From: UBA5336 sp039818165
GTDB taxonomy: Bacteria > Pseudomonadota > Alphaproteobacteria > Caulobacterales > Hyphomonadaceae
Reading direction: 5' to 3'
NCBI GenBank assembly: GCA_039818165.1
Contig: JBCBUL010000004.1
Coordinates: 62,001 to 126,000, forward strand
Length of the DNA stretch: 64,000 bases
Shown here: positions 7,989-16,277 of the stretch, in pieces
Layout of the letters: each line of letters starts with the position of its first letter
How positions within the stretch are numbered: the stretch's first letter is position 1
The notes under the pieces: generated by a model
Databases searched by the model: none
The model's input: only the letters and a program-made list of their open reading frames with translations
Told to the model about the DNA's origin: nothing
Made by a program: the position numbers and the translations under genes

Positions 7989-9040
7989 AGCACTTCGACG
8001 TTTTTGTTGAAGGCATTCATTGCCCGGCGTCCACCGGCCACTGCCACCGTGAACGCGCCGATGATGATGGAGATCAGGACCACAAGGATCGCCGCCAGGA
8101 AAACATAAAAGATGCCTTCATCCAGGGTCGCGGCGCCATCTCCTTCCCACCAGGAGTAGAGGCCTACGATAATCAGGAGCAATGGAACGATCGCGTTGAG
8201 GACACCCATGTAGAGCACTCGCCAAACCCGGCGCTTGCGCAAATAGTAGCGGAAGGGAAATACGAAGGCGCCATAGAGCCCAAGGGTAAACCCGAGCGTG
8301 AGCAGTGCGACACCAATATTCTCTGCAAGGTTGCCAGTGTACCATTCGTCAGTGACGAAGATAAACATGAGAAACCCCAAGGGAATGAGCCCGACCAGGT
8401 CGAGGAAGCGGAACGGCATGAAATCCCGCATCGTCTTCCGCTTTTCCTCGCGGTCCCGTTTTGCCTCAACCTTCCGGCGCACAATCTCCGCTATTTCCTG
8501 TTCGTCACGTTGCGACTGTCGAGACGTGGACGCAGCCGGAGCAGCGGGCGCTGGCGCGGGCATCGTGCTTCCCGGCGCTTGCGCGGTTGCTTCTCCGGAA
8601 AACGATTCGGCGGCGGGCGCAGTGTCGACAGAAGCTGGTGCGACATGGTCCAATTCCCGCGCGAGCCTGTCAGCGAGGTCCGATGCACGGGATGCGGGAT
8701 CTGGAAACACCTGGATCCAGTTGCGCGCCGCCAGTTCGTAGAGGAAATGTCCCTTGGGCTTTGTGTCTTCGATCAGCACTGGGATCACTAGCTTGTCCAG
8801 CGTGTCGGCGATCGCCATTTCCTTTTTAAGCTGTTTTGACTCGTTACACTCGTCACTGAACAAAATGACGAGGGATGCTGACGCCTCGAGCCCAGCCACG
8901 ATAGCGTCGCGCCAGTCTTCCCCGCCTTCGATCTTTTGGTCCCACCAAACCTTCAGCCCGCGGGCTTCCAATTGCTCAACCAACGCCCGAGCGACCGGCT
9001 GATCCGTGCGCCGGTAACTGATGAATATGTCGTAGGCCAT
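7985..9040 (-). CDS. TIR-domain protein with four predicted membrane helices (paralogue 2)
   Basis: A 351-residue protein from ATG 9038-9040, preceded by GGGAGG. Residues 1 to about 125 form a TIR domain: MAYDIFISYRRTDQ, VWWDQKIEGGEDW and SLVILFSDECNESKQLKKE. Glu38 in IEGG aligns with the catalytic glutamate of NAD-cleaving TIR domains such as SARM1, so enzymatic activity is possible. A Pro/Ala-rich linker (about 135-175) and a highly charged helix (about 176-206) lead to hydrophobic segments near 212-230, 242-262, 276-296 and 308-332. The tail ends FNKNVEVL. The upstream gene encodes a close paralogue with the same architecture, 27 bases away, so the two form an operon. No defence, mobile or recombinase genes flank the pair. 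Confidence 0.88.
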   Translation of the reverse strand: MAYDIFISYRRTDQPVARALVEQLEARGLKVWWDQKIEGGEDWRDAIVAGLEASASLVILFSDECNESKQLKKEMAIADTLDKLVIPVLIEDTKPKGHFLYELAARNWIQVFPDPASRASDLADRLARELDHVAPASVDTAPAAESFSGEATAQAPGSTMPAPAPAAPAASTSRQSQRDEQEIAEIVRRKVEAKRDREEKRKTMRDFMPFRFLDLVGLIPLGFLMFIFVTDEWYTGNLAENIGVALLTLGFTLGLYGAFVFPFRYYLRKRRVWRVLYMGVLNAIVPLLLIIVGLYSWWEGDGAATLDEGIFYVFLAAILVVLISIIIGAFTVAVAGGRRAMNAFNKNVEVL

Positions 9041-9067
9041 CACAGACCTCCCTCTGGCGCAGTCGCT

Positions 9068-10081
9068 CTAGATGGCTTCCACGTTTTTGTTGAAGCTGCG
9101 CATTGCCCTCTGGAAATGCAGCAGCCCGTAAATCGCGAACGAAACGATTGTGAAAATAAACAGTAGGAACAACCCAACAGCGATGTTCACGCCAAGGTCC
9201 TCAATGTTCTGTCCCGTCGCGAACTCTGGGTGGAACGTCGCGCAGACGCCAGTGAGCACCGCCAGCGGGACCGTGCTCAGGAAATAGAATTTCACGGCAT
9301 GCCAAACCCGCCGACGCCGGAAATAGTACCGAATCGGGAACACAATGGCAGCGTAAAACAAGAGCAGCAGCGCGGTGAACATGACCGCATCGTAGACCCG
9401 GAGACCGGTGTCTTCCTGAGCAGCACCGATTAAACCGCCAAAGCCGATCAGTGGGATTAATTCATACCATTTGAAAGGCATGAAATCGCGCCTGTTTTTG
9501 GTCGCACGCGCTTTCTCTCGAGTGGCGGAGACAACTTTCTCAACGGTCTCGGCGGGCAACGGCGCCGGCTCATGGCCTTGCTGCGGGGGCGCATATACGG
9601 GTTGAGAACGGGCGTCAGCCGGTTGTGGCGCTTCAGACAGCGTTTCGGTAACTGGCGCCCTGGCCGCAGATTGCGACGGACTTTCGGTCGCCAATTCCGT
9701 CGCAAGCCGCCGGGCAAGGTCGCCGACTTTTGACTCGGGATTGGGGTGGAGCTGCAGCCAGTTTCGCGCGGCGAGCTCATACAAATAGTGACCCCGTGGT
9801 TTTGTGTCCTCTATCAGGATCGGAATGACTTCCTTGTCGAGGGTGTCGGCGATGGCGAGCTCTTTCTTGAGCTGCTTGGAGTCATTGCACTCATTGGAAA
9901 ACAAAATCACCAGCGCGTTCGAGTTTGTCAGGCCCTCAACAATCGCCTCACGCCAGTCTTCGCCGCCCTCAATCCGTTGATCCCACCAAACGTCCAATCC
10001 CTGGGCGGTCAGCGCGTCGACAACGCTGCTCGCCAGCGCCTGGTCAGTGCGCCGATAACTCAGGAATACATCATACGCCAT
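9068..10081 (-). CDS. TIR-domain protein with four predicted membrane helices (paralogue 1)
   Basis: A 337-residue protein from ATG 10079-10081 (MAYDVFLSYRRTDQ); a GTG five codons upstream is the alternative. By hand count it matches its downstream paralogue at about 83 of the first 110 positions without a gap, including VWWDQRIEGG with the putative catalytic Glu38 and LKKELAIADTLDKEVIP. The Pro-rich linker (about 135-185) is diverged, then a basic stretch (ARATKNRRDFMPF) precedes four hydrophobic segments at about 206-220, 231-250, 265-282 and 298-322. The tail FNKNVEAI is shared with the paralogue. It is first in a two-gene operon. The membrane part suggests a TIR effector or signalling protein held at the inner membrane; the trigger is unknown. 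Confidence 0.88.
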   Translation of the reverse strand: MAYDVFLSYRRTDQALASSVVDALTAQGLDVWWDQRIEGGEDWREAIVEGLTNSNALVILFSNECNDSKQLKKELAIADTLDKEVIPILIEDTKPRGHYLYELAARNWLQLHPNPESKVGDLARRLATELATESPSQSAARAPVTETLSEAPQPADARSQPVYAPPQQGHEPAPLPAETVEKVVSATREKARATKNRRDFMPFKWYELIPLIGFGGLIGAAQEDTGLRVYDAVMFTALLLLFYAAIVFPIRYYFRRRRVWHAVKFYFLSTVPLAVLTGVCATFHPEFATGQNIEDLGVNIAVGLFLLFIFTIVSFAIYGLLHFQRAMRSFNKNVEAI

Positions 10082-10196
10082 CGTAGAATACCTCACTCCC
10101 GCCCCATTAAACAGACGTCATGAACAAACACCAGAGCCCAGATCGCCTATTCACTTGCAGGGTGACACGGCGATGCGATCAGGGCACAGTTTGGCG

Positions 10197-11195
10197 ATGA
10201 CAGCCTATCCACAAGCCTTCCCTGCCACTCGCTTGCGCCGCCTGAGACAGGCGCCCTGGATCAGACAGCTCACGGCTGAGCACACCCTCACGCCTGCCGA
10301 TCTGATCTGGTCAATTGTCGTCCACGATGGGGCTAAGCCGCGTATTCCAGTCGAGTCGATGCCAGGCAATGATCGGCTGAGTGTCGACGAAGCTGCGAAG
10401 GCCGCCGTCCGCGCGCGCGAGCTGGGAATCCCAGCGATCGCCATGTTCCCAAACATAAAACCCGATGTGAAAGACGAAGGCGGCACAGAAGCGCTCAACC
10501 CAGACGGCCTTGTGCCACGCGCTATCCAGGCGATGAAAGCGGCCGCCCCCGAAGTTGGCATTATCTGCGACGTGGCGCTCGATCCGTTCACCAGCCATGG
10601 TCATGACGGGGTGATCGACGACGACGGCTATGTGCTGAACGACGCCACGACAGAATTGCTGGTCGCCCAGGCGATCGTGCAGGCCCGCGCAGGCGCCGAT
10701 GTAGTGGCGCCTTCGGATATGATGGATGGACGCATCGGCGCCATTCGCGCCGCGCTTGAAGATGAGGGCTTCGTCAACACGCTCATCCTCTCCTATGCCG
10801 CAAAATACGCCTCGGGCTTTTACGGCCCCTATCGGGATGCTATCGGCTCCGCGACGGCGCTCAAGGGCGATAAAAAAACCTATCAACAGGATCCGGCCAA
10901 CACCGAAGAAGCGTTGCGCGAAGTGGCCATGGATATCGAAGAAGGCGCTGACATGGTCATGGTGAAACCCGGCCTGCCCTATCTTGATATCGTGCGGCGC
11001 GTGTCTGAAACCTTCGCCATCCCGACCATCGCCTTCCAGGTCTCCGGCGAATACGCCCAGATCATCGCTGCCAGCGAGCGGGGCTGGATCGACGGTGAGC
11101 GGGTCATGATGGAAACTCTGCTTAGTTTCAAGCGCGCCGGCGCCAGCGGAATCATCACCTATTTCGCAGACCGCGCGGCCGAAAAGCTGGGATAG
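10197..11195 (+). CDS. hemB: delta-aminolevulinic acid dehydratase (porphobilinogen synthase)
   Basis: A 332-residue enzyme from ATG 10197 (MTAYPQAFPATRLRRLR); earlier in-frame starts lack similarity to the family N-terminus. It condenses two 5-aminolevulinate molecules to porphobilinogen in tetrapyrrole synthesis. Both active-site lysines are visible, in SYAAKYASGFYGPYRDA and MVKPGLPYLD. The metal region reads ICDVALDPFTSHGHDG, with Asp/Ala where zinc-dependent enzymes have cysteines, so this is a magnesium-type (zinc-independent) HemB. PSDMMDGRIGAIR is another family block. The gene is divergent from the TIR operon, with about 115 bases between starts. Confidence 0.97.
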   Translation: MTAYPQAFPATRLRRLRQAPWIRQLTAEHTLTPADLIWSIVVHDGAKPRIPVESMPGNDRLSVDEAAKAAVRARELGIPAIAMFPNIKPDVKDEGGTEALNPDGLVPRAIQAMKAAAPEVGIICDVALDPFTSHGHDGVIDDDGYVLNDATTELLVAQAIVQARAGADVVAPSDMMDGRIGAIRAALEDEGFVNTLILSYAAKYASGFYGPYRDAIGSATALKGDKKTYQQDPANTEEALREVAMDIEEGADMVMVKPGLPYLDIVRRVSETFAIPTIAFQVSGEYAQIIAASERGWIDGERVMMETLLSFKRAGASGIITYFADRAAEKLG

Positions 11196-11273
11196 TCTGC
11201 GATGGGCTCAATTCCCATCACGCGAACACTGATAAGCACTCAAAAAGCGAGCGCAATTCGCGAGTCAGTCCGA

Positions 11274-11819
11274 ATGGCCACACGCCTGCCGGCGACAGAT
11301 GGACAGTCGAGACGAGCACTGCCCAATGACGCTCCAAAGCTCTTGGAGTTCCTGTCGGACCCCGCCGTGCATGCCCCGATCTATACTCTGCCCATTCCCC
11401 TCAACTCCGACACGGTCCTCGGCTTCATCACTGACCATGTCCGCGAGGCGGAAGCAGGCGAAGGCCTGTTGTTCATCCGTGAAGATGGTGAAGGGAAAAT
11501 CGTTGGATATTCCGACGTCCAGGTATGGCCAGACTGGGGGGCTGGAGAACTGGGCGGGGCACTGCATCCGAACTTGCAGAGCCAGGGCGCCGGTGCGCGG
11601 GGCGCCTCAATGACGTTTGGTTGGATGTTCGAAACTTTGGGGCTGGAGTTGATCTGCGCCACCGCTGCAACCGACAATGTTCGAACGGCAAAACTGCTAG
11701 ATGGGCTGGGGTTTTCCAGAATGGGCGAAGTGGAAAGCACCCGCGTTGACGGCACTCAGCGCCGCTCTTGCGTCTGGGAAATCACAAAGGCGGCGTGGCT
11801 AAACCGACACCCGGCGTAA
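11274..11819 (+). CDS. GNAT-family acetyltransferase, RimJ/RimL-like
   Basis: About 181 residues from ATG 11274 (MATRLPATDGQSRRAL). An in-frame ATG at 11202 is also possible, but the extra 24 residues look non-family. The body resembles Acetyltransf_3 proteins: GKIVGYSDVQVWPDWGAGELGGALHPNLQSQGAGARGA (shown here by its two halves, beta4 and the acetyl-CoA loop), then WMFETLGLELICATAATDNVRTAKLLDGLGF and an E-x-T-R-V-D-G tail. These enzymes modify N-termini of ribosomal proteins or small molecules. The substrate is unknown. It follows hemB closely and its 3' end overlaps the convergent gene at 11782 by 38 bases. Confidence 0.75.
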   Translation: MATRLPATDGQSRRALPNDAPKLLEFLSDPAVHAPIYTLPIPLNSDTVLGFITDHVREAEAGEGLLFIREDGEGKIVGYSDVQVWPDWGAGELGGALHPNLQSQGAGARGASMTFGWMFETLGLELICATAATDNVRTAKLLDGLGFSRMGEVESTRVDGTQRRSCVWEITKAAWLNRHPA

Positions 11820-12021
11820 AGATGTCTCCATTGCCACACGAAACTGAATAGACGACCCCGCCCTCAGCCGCGATCTGATCAACGCGGCCTCGGTCGGCAC
11901 AGAACGCTTCTGCATCGGCAAGCACGCCGCGCGCTGTCTGCGCTTTAAGAAACTGGGAGAGGCCGTAAGCGGCAACGGCAAGAAACAGGATTACGCCAAA
12001 CGCTTTGGCAATTCGGGACAT
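11782..12021 (-). CDS. small single-helix membrane protein, unknown
   Basis: A 79-residue protein with an N-terminal hydrophobic segment at about residues 5-25 (AKAFGVILFLAVAAYGLSQF), either an anchor or an uncleaved signal. It is followed by a short polar domain with two cysteines (EAFCADRG and VSCGNGD). The family is not recognised. Its ATG shares one base with the stop codon of the upstream gene (TGATG at 12019-12023), which suggests translational coupling. Its 3' end overlaps the convergent GNAT gene by 38 bases. Confidence 0.55.
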   Translation of the reverse strand: MSRIAKAFGVILFLAVAAYGLSQFLKAQTARGVLADAEAFCADRGRVDQIAAEGGVVYSVSCGNGDIFTPGVGLATPPL

Positions 12022-12335
12022 CAGGCCGCAGCGCCTTGGTAGCGTTCCACCGTCCAGCGCGCCGGCATCGCCATAAGGCCCAAATTGCGCAGCGGGTTCA
12101 GCGTGAAGTAGGTCGCGACCACGATGTGCGCCCCATCCTCCAGGGAGACGAGCTCAAAAGGCTCCGTCTTGGACCAGTCCATTTTCCCGTAGACTTCAAT
12201 GGCGTCGTCCGGCACCTGAATCTCAAGCGACTTCGTTTGCATTAGATTGCCAACCTTCTGGCCATCTACATAGATGCCCATCGCCCGGGTCGCGCCAAAA
12301 TACCCACGCCCCCGCGTCACCTTGATCGTTCTCAT
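12021..12335 (-). CDS. hypothetical protein, beta-rich, with C-terminal hydrophobic stretch
   Basis: A 104-residue protein beginning MRTIKVTRGRGYFGATRAMG. Short alternating strands (AMGIYVDGQKVGNL, KSLEIQVPDDAIEVYGKMDW) suggest a small beta-sandwich, and HIVVATYFTLNPLRNLGLMA is moderately hydrophobic. The pattern resembles small proteins in which a jelly-roll-like domain carries Gly/Asp turns, but I cannot name a family. It is co-transcribed with the small membrane protein downstream, with which it shares one base, and follows the DUF1801 gene by 21 bases on the same strand. The three may form an operon. Confidence 0.55.
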   Translation of the reverse strand: MRTIKVTRGRGYFGATRAMGIYVDGQKVGNLMQTKSLEIQVPDDAIEVYGKMDWSKTEPFELVSLEDGAHIVVATYFTLNPLRNLGLMAMPARWTVERYQGAAA

Positions 12336-12356
12336 GGCGTCATGCTCCCCGTGACA

Positions 12357-12791
12357 TCAACTGTCGAAGGTTTCGTAGCGCTTGCGTACATCTGCAAGGC
12401 CGTAGGCGATGATTTCTCGCAGCACGCTTTCGTCCACATCGGCGAGCTTGTTGATGTAAAGGCATGCCTTGCCCAATTTGTGTTTGCCAAGGCGCGAAAG
12501 CATGTCCTGCATCGCTTCACCCTGATAGCCGGGCATGATGTACATAACGAGATTGGCTTTGCGCGGAGAGAACCCCGTCATCAGCATGTCGCCTTCGCGC
12601 CCACTGTCATACTTGTAGTGATAACGGCCATAGCCGATCAGGGACGGGCCCCACATCTTCGGCTCGAGGCCCGTGACATCGTGGAAGATCTCAAGCAAGC
12701 GCTCGGCATCTGCCCTGCGGGTTTTATGCTCCACACCAGCCACAAAAGCCGTTGGATCAACGCTCGTTGGTTTGGTCTTGTTCTCTGCCAT
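12357..12791 (-). CDS. DUF1801 domain-containing protein
   Basis: A 144-residue protein from ATG 12789-12791 (MAENKTKPTS). An in-frame start 46 codons upstream would run through the terminator of the ribosomal gene, so I reject it. The sequence VEHKTRRADAERLLEIFHDVTG, WGPSLIGYGRYHYKYDSGREGD and FSPRKANLVMYI is characteristic of DUF1801 (YdhG-like) proteins, small cytoplasmic proteins of unknown role sometimes linked to iron handling or stress. The C-terminal part (GKACLYINKLADVDESVLREII) completes the usual domain, so the protein is full length. Confidence 0.8.
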   Translation of the reverse strand: MAENKTKPTSVDPTAFVAGVEHKTRRADAERLLEIFHDVTGLEPKMWGPSLIGYGRYHYKYDSGREGDMLMTGFSPRKANLVMYIMPGYQGEAMQDMLSRLGKHKLGKACLYINKLADVDESVLREIIAYGLADVRKRYETFDS

Positions 12792-12844
12792 TGCTTCAGC
12801 GTGCCCGCCCGGCAGCCGTCTGTCTATGCGCAGCGCTAAAAACG

Positions 12845-12875
12845 AAAAACCCCAGGCACTTGGCCCGGGGTTTTT
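12845..12875. terminator. rho-independent terminator after rpmF
   Basis: AAAAACCCC at 12845-12853 pairs with GGGGTTTTT at 12867-12875, with two further GC pairs inside. On the minus strand the hairpin is followed by a T run, placing it 22 bases downstream of the rpmF stop. The A/T-flanked symmetry would let it work in both directions. Confidence 0.8.
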
Positions 12876-12897
12876 ATGTATCCATTCAGGGAAAGCT

Positions 12898-13077
12898 CTA
12901 TTCCTTGGGCTCGATGACCTGGCGACCACGATACATACCCGTTTTCAGGTCAATGTGGTGCGGGCGATGAAGCTCACCGGTTTCCTTGTCTTCGACATAG
13001 GGTTTTGCGGTCAGGCGATCATGGGCGCGGCGCATGCCGCGGCGCGACGTCGAGATTTTACTCTTGGGGACAGCCAT
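12898..13077 (-). CDS. rpmF: 50S ribosomal protein L32
   Basis: A 59-residue basic protein, MAVPKSKISTSRRGMRRAHD at the N-terminus, ending GRQVIEPKE. The start MAVPK(S/R)K followed by SRRGMRRAHD is diagnostic for L32 of the large ribosomal subunit, and the alphaproteobacterial form typically lacks the zinc-binding cysteines, as here. The HRPHHIDLKTGMYRGRQV block is also family-typical. ATG is at 13075-13077 and the stop TAG is read from 12898-12900. A strong terminator follows, so it is the last gene of its transcript. Confidence 0.95.
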   Translation of the reverse strand: MAVPKSKISTSRRGMRRAHDRLTAKPYVEDKETGELHRPHHIDLKTGMYRGRQVIEPKE

Positions 13078-13174
13078 GGGTCAGGTCCGTATCTGTTGAT
13101 GCGGGGCACGGCCCCGGAAAATCCAAAACGCGGCTAATACAGGCAGAGGCTTCGCCGCGCAACCCGCCAAACGC

Positions 13175-14809
13175 TTAAACCAATCGACTTTGAGTTACTG
13201 CCGCCTTGATAAAGCTGGCAAACAGCGGGTGGGGCTCGAAAGGACGTGATTTCAGTTCCGGGTGGAACTGCACACCAATGAACCAGGGATGGCCGGGAAT
13301 TTCGAAGATTTCAGGTAACTGTCCATCCGGTGAAAGTCCTGAAAACAGCACCCCGGCGTCCTGGAGTTTCTCTACATAGTTCACGTTGACTTCATAGCGG
13401 TGGCGGTGGCGCTCATGGACCAATCCCTCGCCATAGATCTCCCGCACAAGGGAGCCTTCACTGAGTTGGGCCGGATACGCGCCGAGCCGCATGGTCCCGC
13501 CTTTGTCGGTGCTTGCCGTGCGCACCTCTTTCTCATTGCCCCGCGTCCACTCCTCCATGAGGGCCACAAGCGGTTCGCCCTCACCTTCAAACTCGGTGGT
13601 GGTCGCCTCTTCGATTCCGGCCATATGCCGCGCAGCTTCGATGACCGAGAGCTGCATGCCGTAGCAGATGCCGAAACATGGCACGTTCCGTTCGCGGGCA
13701 AAGCGGGCTGCACGCATCTTCCCCCGCGCGCCGCGTTCGCCAAAGCCGCCCGGCAGGATAATCCCGTGCACGCCTTCGAGAATCTCTAGCGGGCGGTGTT
13801 CATCGTCAAACTGCTCGGAATCGATGAGCTTGATATCTACGCCGACCTTGTTCGCGAGCCCGCCATGGTCGAGTGCCTCCATGACCGATTTATAAGCATC
13901 AGGCACGTCGGTATACTTGCCGACAAGGCCAATGCAGACATCCCCATCTGGATTGTGGATCGTTCGGGCAATTCCGTCCCAGCGCGTCAGGTCGGGCTTT
14001 GGCGCGCCATCAATGCGGAAGTGGTACAACACTTCATCGTCCAAGCCCTCGGTGTGGTAGGCCACCGGAACATCGTAAATATGGCCCAGGTCGCGCGCCT
14101 CAATGACGCTTGAGGGCCGGACATTACAGAAGTTCGCAATCTTGCGCTTCTCTGTTTCCGGTATGGCGCGATCGCACCGGCACAGCAGAATATCCGGCTG
14201 GATACCGATGGAGCGGAGTTCTTTCACGGAGTGTTGGGTGGGCTTTGTCTTCATTTCACCAGCCGCCGGAATGTATGGCAGCAGAGTCAGGTGAAGAAAG
14301 ACCGCCCGCTCTGGCCCGAGTTCCTGGCCAAGCTGACGGATGGCTTCGAAGAATGGCAAGCCTTCAATGTCGCCAACCGTCCCGCCAATTTCACAGAGAA
14401 CGAAATCGACGCCCTCGCCAGGGTCGGCCAGAACGAATTCCTTGATGGCGTCGGTGACATGGGGGATCACCTGAATTGTGGCGCCGAGATAATCGCCCCG
14501 CCGCTCCTTATCGAGGATCTCGCGATAGATCTGCCCCGTAGTGATATTGTCGCTCTTGCGGGCGTTTACACCTGTAAAGCGCTCATAGTGGCCTAGGTCG
14601 AGGTCGGTTTCAGCGCCGTCATCGGTGACGAAGACTTCGCCATGCTGGCGCGGACTCATCGTCCCGGGGTCGACGTTGAGGTAGGGGTCAAGCTTGCGAA
14701 GTCGCACGCCATAGCCGCGCGCCTGCAACAGCGCACCCAGTGCAGCTGACGCTATGCCTTTGCCGAGGGAAGACACCACGCCGCCAGTGATAAAAATGTA
14801 GCGGATCAT
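13175..14809 (-). CDS. pyrG: CTP synthase
   Basis: A 544-residue enzyme, the usual length, which makes CTP from UTP, ATP and glutamine. The N-terminal amidoligase domain starts MIRYIFITGGVVSSLGKGIA (P-loop) and contains the IQVIPHVTDAIKE block. The C-terminal class I glutamine amidotransferase domain has the nucleophile Cys382 in PCFGICYGMQL and the His/Glu pair in GVQFHPELKSRP. Downstream pieces such as GGFGERGARGKM are also present. secG lies just upstream on the same strand, 55 bases away, the usual alphaproteobacterial order, so the two are probably co-transcribed. Confidence 0.98.
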   Translation of the reverse strand: MIRYIFITGGVVSSLGKGIASAALGALLQARGYGVRLRKLDPYLNVDPGTMSPRQHGEVFVTDDGAETDLDLGHYERFTGVNARKSDNITTGQIYREILDKERRGDYLGATIQVIPHVTDAIKEFVLADPGEGVDFVLCEIGGTVGDIEGLPFFEAIRQLGQELGPERAVFLHLTLLPYIPAAGEMKTKPTQHSVKELRSIGIQPDILLCRCDRAIPETEKRKIANFCNVRPSSVIEARDLGHIYDVPVAYHTEGLDDEVLYHFRIDGAPKPDLTRWDGIARTIHNPDGDVCIGLVGKYTDVPDAYKSVMEALDHGGLANKVGVDIKLIDSEQFDDEHRPLEILEGVHGIILPGGFGERGARGKMRAARFARERNVPCFGICYGMQLSVIEAARHMAGIEEATTTEFEGEGEPLVALMEEWTRGNEKEVRTASTDKGGTMRLGAYPAQLSEGSLVREIYGEGLVHERHRHRYEVNVNYVEKLQDAGVLFSGLSPDGQLPEIFEIPGHPWFIGVQFHPELKSRPFEPHPLFASFIKAAVTQSRLV

Positions 14810-14864
14810 GGGAGCCCAGCCTGATCTGATTCGCGCTTAAGGGTGAGACACCTTCGAAGAACGC

Positions 14865-15350
14865 CTATTGCGGCGTCTCATCGGTCGTTTCATCCGGAGT
14901 TTCGCCGCTGTCGTCTGCAGAGGCCTCTCTCAGATCAAGCGGGGTCTCGCCGAGCGTATCCAACGCTGGTGCGGGGTCAGCGTCCAGATCGAGAGGCGTT
15001 TCTACAGGTGCGGACGGCAGCAATTCGGTCTCGGGATTGAGGACGTTCTGATCAATCAACCCACCTGCGCCATCGTCAGTGGTGGTTTCGCCCGCACGTT
15101 CGGCTGCAGTGCGGCTATCATCGTCGCGCGCGGCCATCGTCGTGAGTGTCAGGCTGGTGACGAAAAACACGCCAGCAAAAATCATCGTGGTGCGCACGAG
15201 AGCGCCAGCTGCACCGCGACCAGACATGATCCCGCCTCCTGGGCCACCGCCGCCAATGCCAAGCGCACCGCCCTCGGAACGCTGGAGAAGGACGACCGCC
15301 GTGAGGGCGATACACGCCAGGATGTGGACAACAAGAATAACGTTCTGCAT
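14865..15350 (-). CDS. secG: preprotein translocase subunit SecG
   Basis: About 161 residues from ATG 15348-15350 (MQNVILVVHILACIALTAVV). SecG is a two-helix inner-membrane subunit that supports SecYE and SecA during export. The first helix is followed by the family motif LLQRSEGGALGIGGG, then a glycine-rich loop and the second helix (VRTTMIFAGVFFVTSLTL). The C-terminal half is a long acidic, Pro/Thr/Glu-rich tail, which is common in alphaproteobacterial SecG and of unknown role. An in-frame start at 15470 would overlap tpiA and is unlikely. tpiA lies upstream, with 82 bases between. Confidence 0.93.
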   Translation of the reverse strand: MQNVILVVHILACIALTAVVLLQRSEGGALGIGGGGPGGGIMSGRGAAGALVRTTMIFAGVFFVTSLTLTTMAARDDDSRTAAERAGETTTDDGAGGLIDQNVLNPETELLPSAPVETPLDLDADPAPALDTLGETPLDLREASADDSGETPDETTDETPQ

Positions 15351-15432
15351 GCGAAAAGAGCCGCTGACTGAAAACCAAAGGCGGGCAATAGGCCGGATAG
15401 GCGCGCGCGCCAACCCTGTTTTGTCAATCAGG

Positions 15433-16191
15433 TCAGCTTGCCGTCGCCCCGTAGATGGCGAGGAAGTCATCGGCCTTCAAGCTTGCACCGCCGATCAGCC
15501 CGCCATTCACATTGTCTACGCTGAGAATATCGACTGCGTTTGCCGGCTTGAGAGACCCACCATAGAGAAGCTGGATGCTTTCACCGACAGTTCCCTGGTG
15601 TTCGATCAAGATCTCGCGGAGGTGGCCATGAGCGCTCTTGATTTCGTCCAGTGTCGGTGTTTCGCCGGTTCCAATCGCCCATTTTGGTTCGTAGGCGACC
15701 ACGAAGTTGACCGATTCGTGCTGGTTATTCGGATACGGCATGGATTTTAGCAGTACGCGCTCATTAACGCGGTTTGTCTCGCCACGCTGGCGCTCATTGT
15801 AGTTCTCGCCAATGCAAATGATCGGAACAAGACCGGCATCGAGCGCGGCGTAGGCCTGCTCCTGCACATAGGTGCTTCGCTCGGCATGGGCTTCGCGGCG
15901 TTCCGAATGCCCAACGATTACATAGGATGCCCCGGCATCCTTCAGCATTGGGGCGGAGATATCGCCCGTATACGCGCCGCTTCCGGCCGGGTGGCAGCTT
16001 TGCCCGCCCAACAAAAGACGTGACCCAGCAGCCCGTTTGGCCATCTCAGACAACAAAGTGGCTGGCGCACACAAGGCGATATCCGCCTCCGCATGGGCGC
16101 CTTCGAGGCCCTCTACCACGCGGTCAACCTGTGCAAGGTCGGCCTGCAGCCCGTTCATCTTCCAGTTTCCAGCGATGAGTTTACGAACCAT
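15433..16191 (-). CDS. tpiA: triosephosphate isomerase
   Basis: A 252-residue TIM-barrel enzyme interconverting dihydroxyacetone phosphate and glyceraldehyde 3-phosphate. All catalytic residues are present: Lys11 in GNWKMN, His95 in VGHSERRE and Glu168 in VAYEPKWAIGTG. The phosphate-binding loop GGSLKPAN and NGGLIGGASL follow. It is divergent from the ppiD gene with 86 bases between the two starts, which must hold both promoters. secG and pyrG lie downstream on the same strand, a recurrent alphaproteobacterial order. Confidence 0.97.
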   Translation of the reverse strand: MVRKLIAGNWKMNGLQADLAQVDRVVEGLEGAHAEADIALCAPATLLSEMAKRAAGSRLLLGGQSCHPAGSGAYTGDISAPMLKDAGASYVIVGHSERREAHAERSTYVQEQAYAALDAGLVPIICIGENYNERQRGETNRVNERVLLKSMPYPNNQHESVNFVVAYEPKWAIGTGETPTLDEIKSAHGHLREILIEHQGTVGESIQLLYGGSLKPANAVDILSVDNVNGGLIGGASLKADDFLAIYGATAS

Positions 16192-16277
16192 GGACCGACG
16201 TCCCTCTCTTGTCTTGGCGCTACGCCTCGCCTAGCAAGCAGGCTCCGTGCCATCAATAGAGCCAAGAGAGCGCCTGA

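Noticed and set aside
11205..11232. GATGGG-CTCAATT-CCCATC hairpin after hemB that looks like a tRNA T-arm
   Set aside because: The loop fits a T-loop except its first base, but no matching acceptor, D or anticodon arms lie upstream (that is the end of hemB), and no CCA follows.
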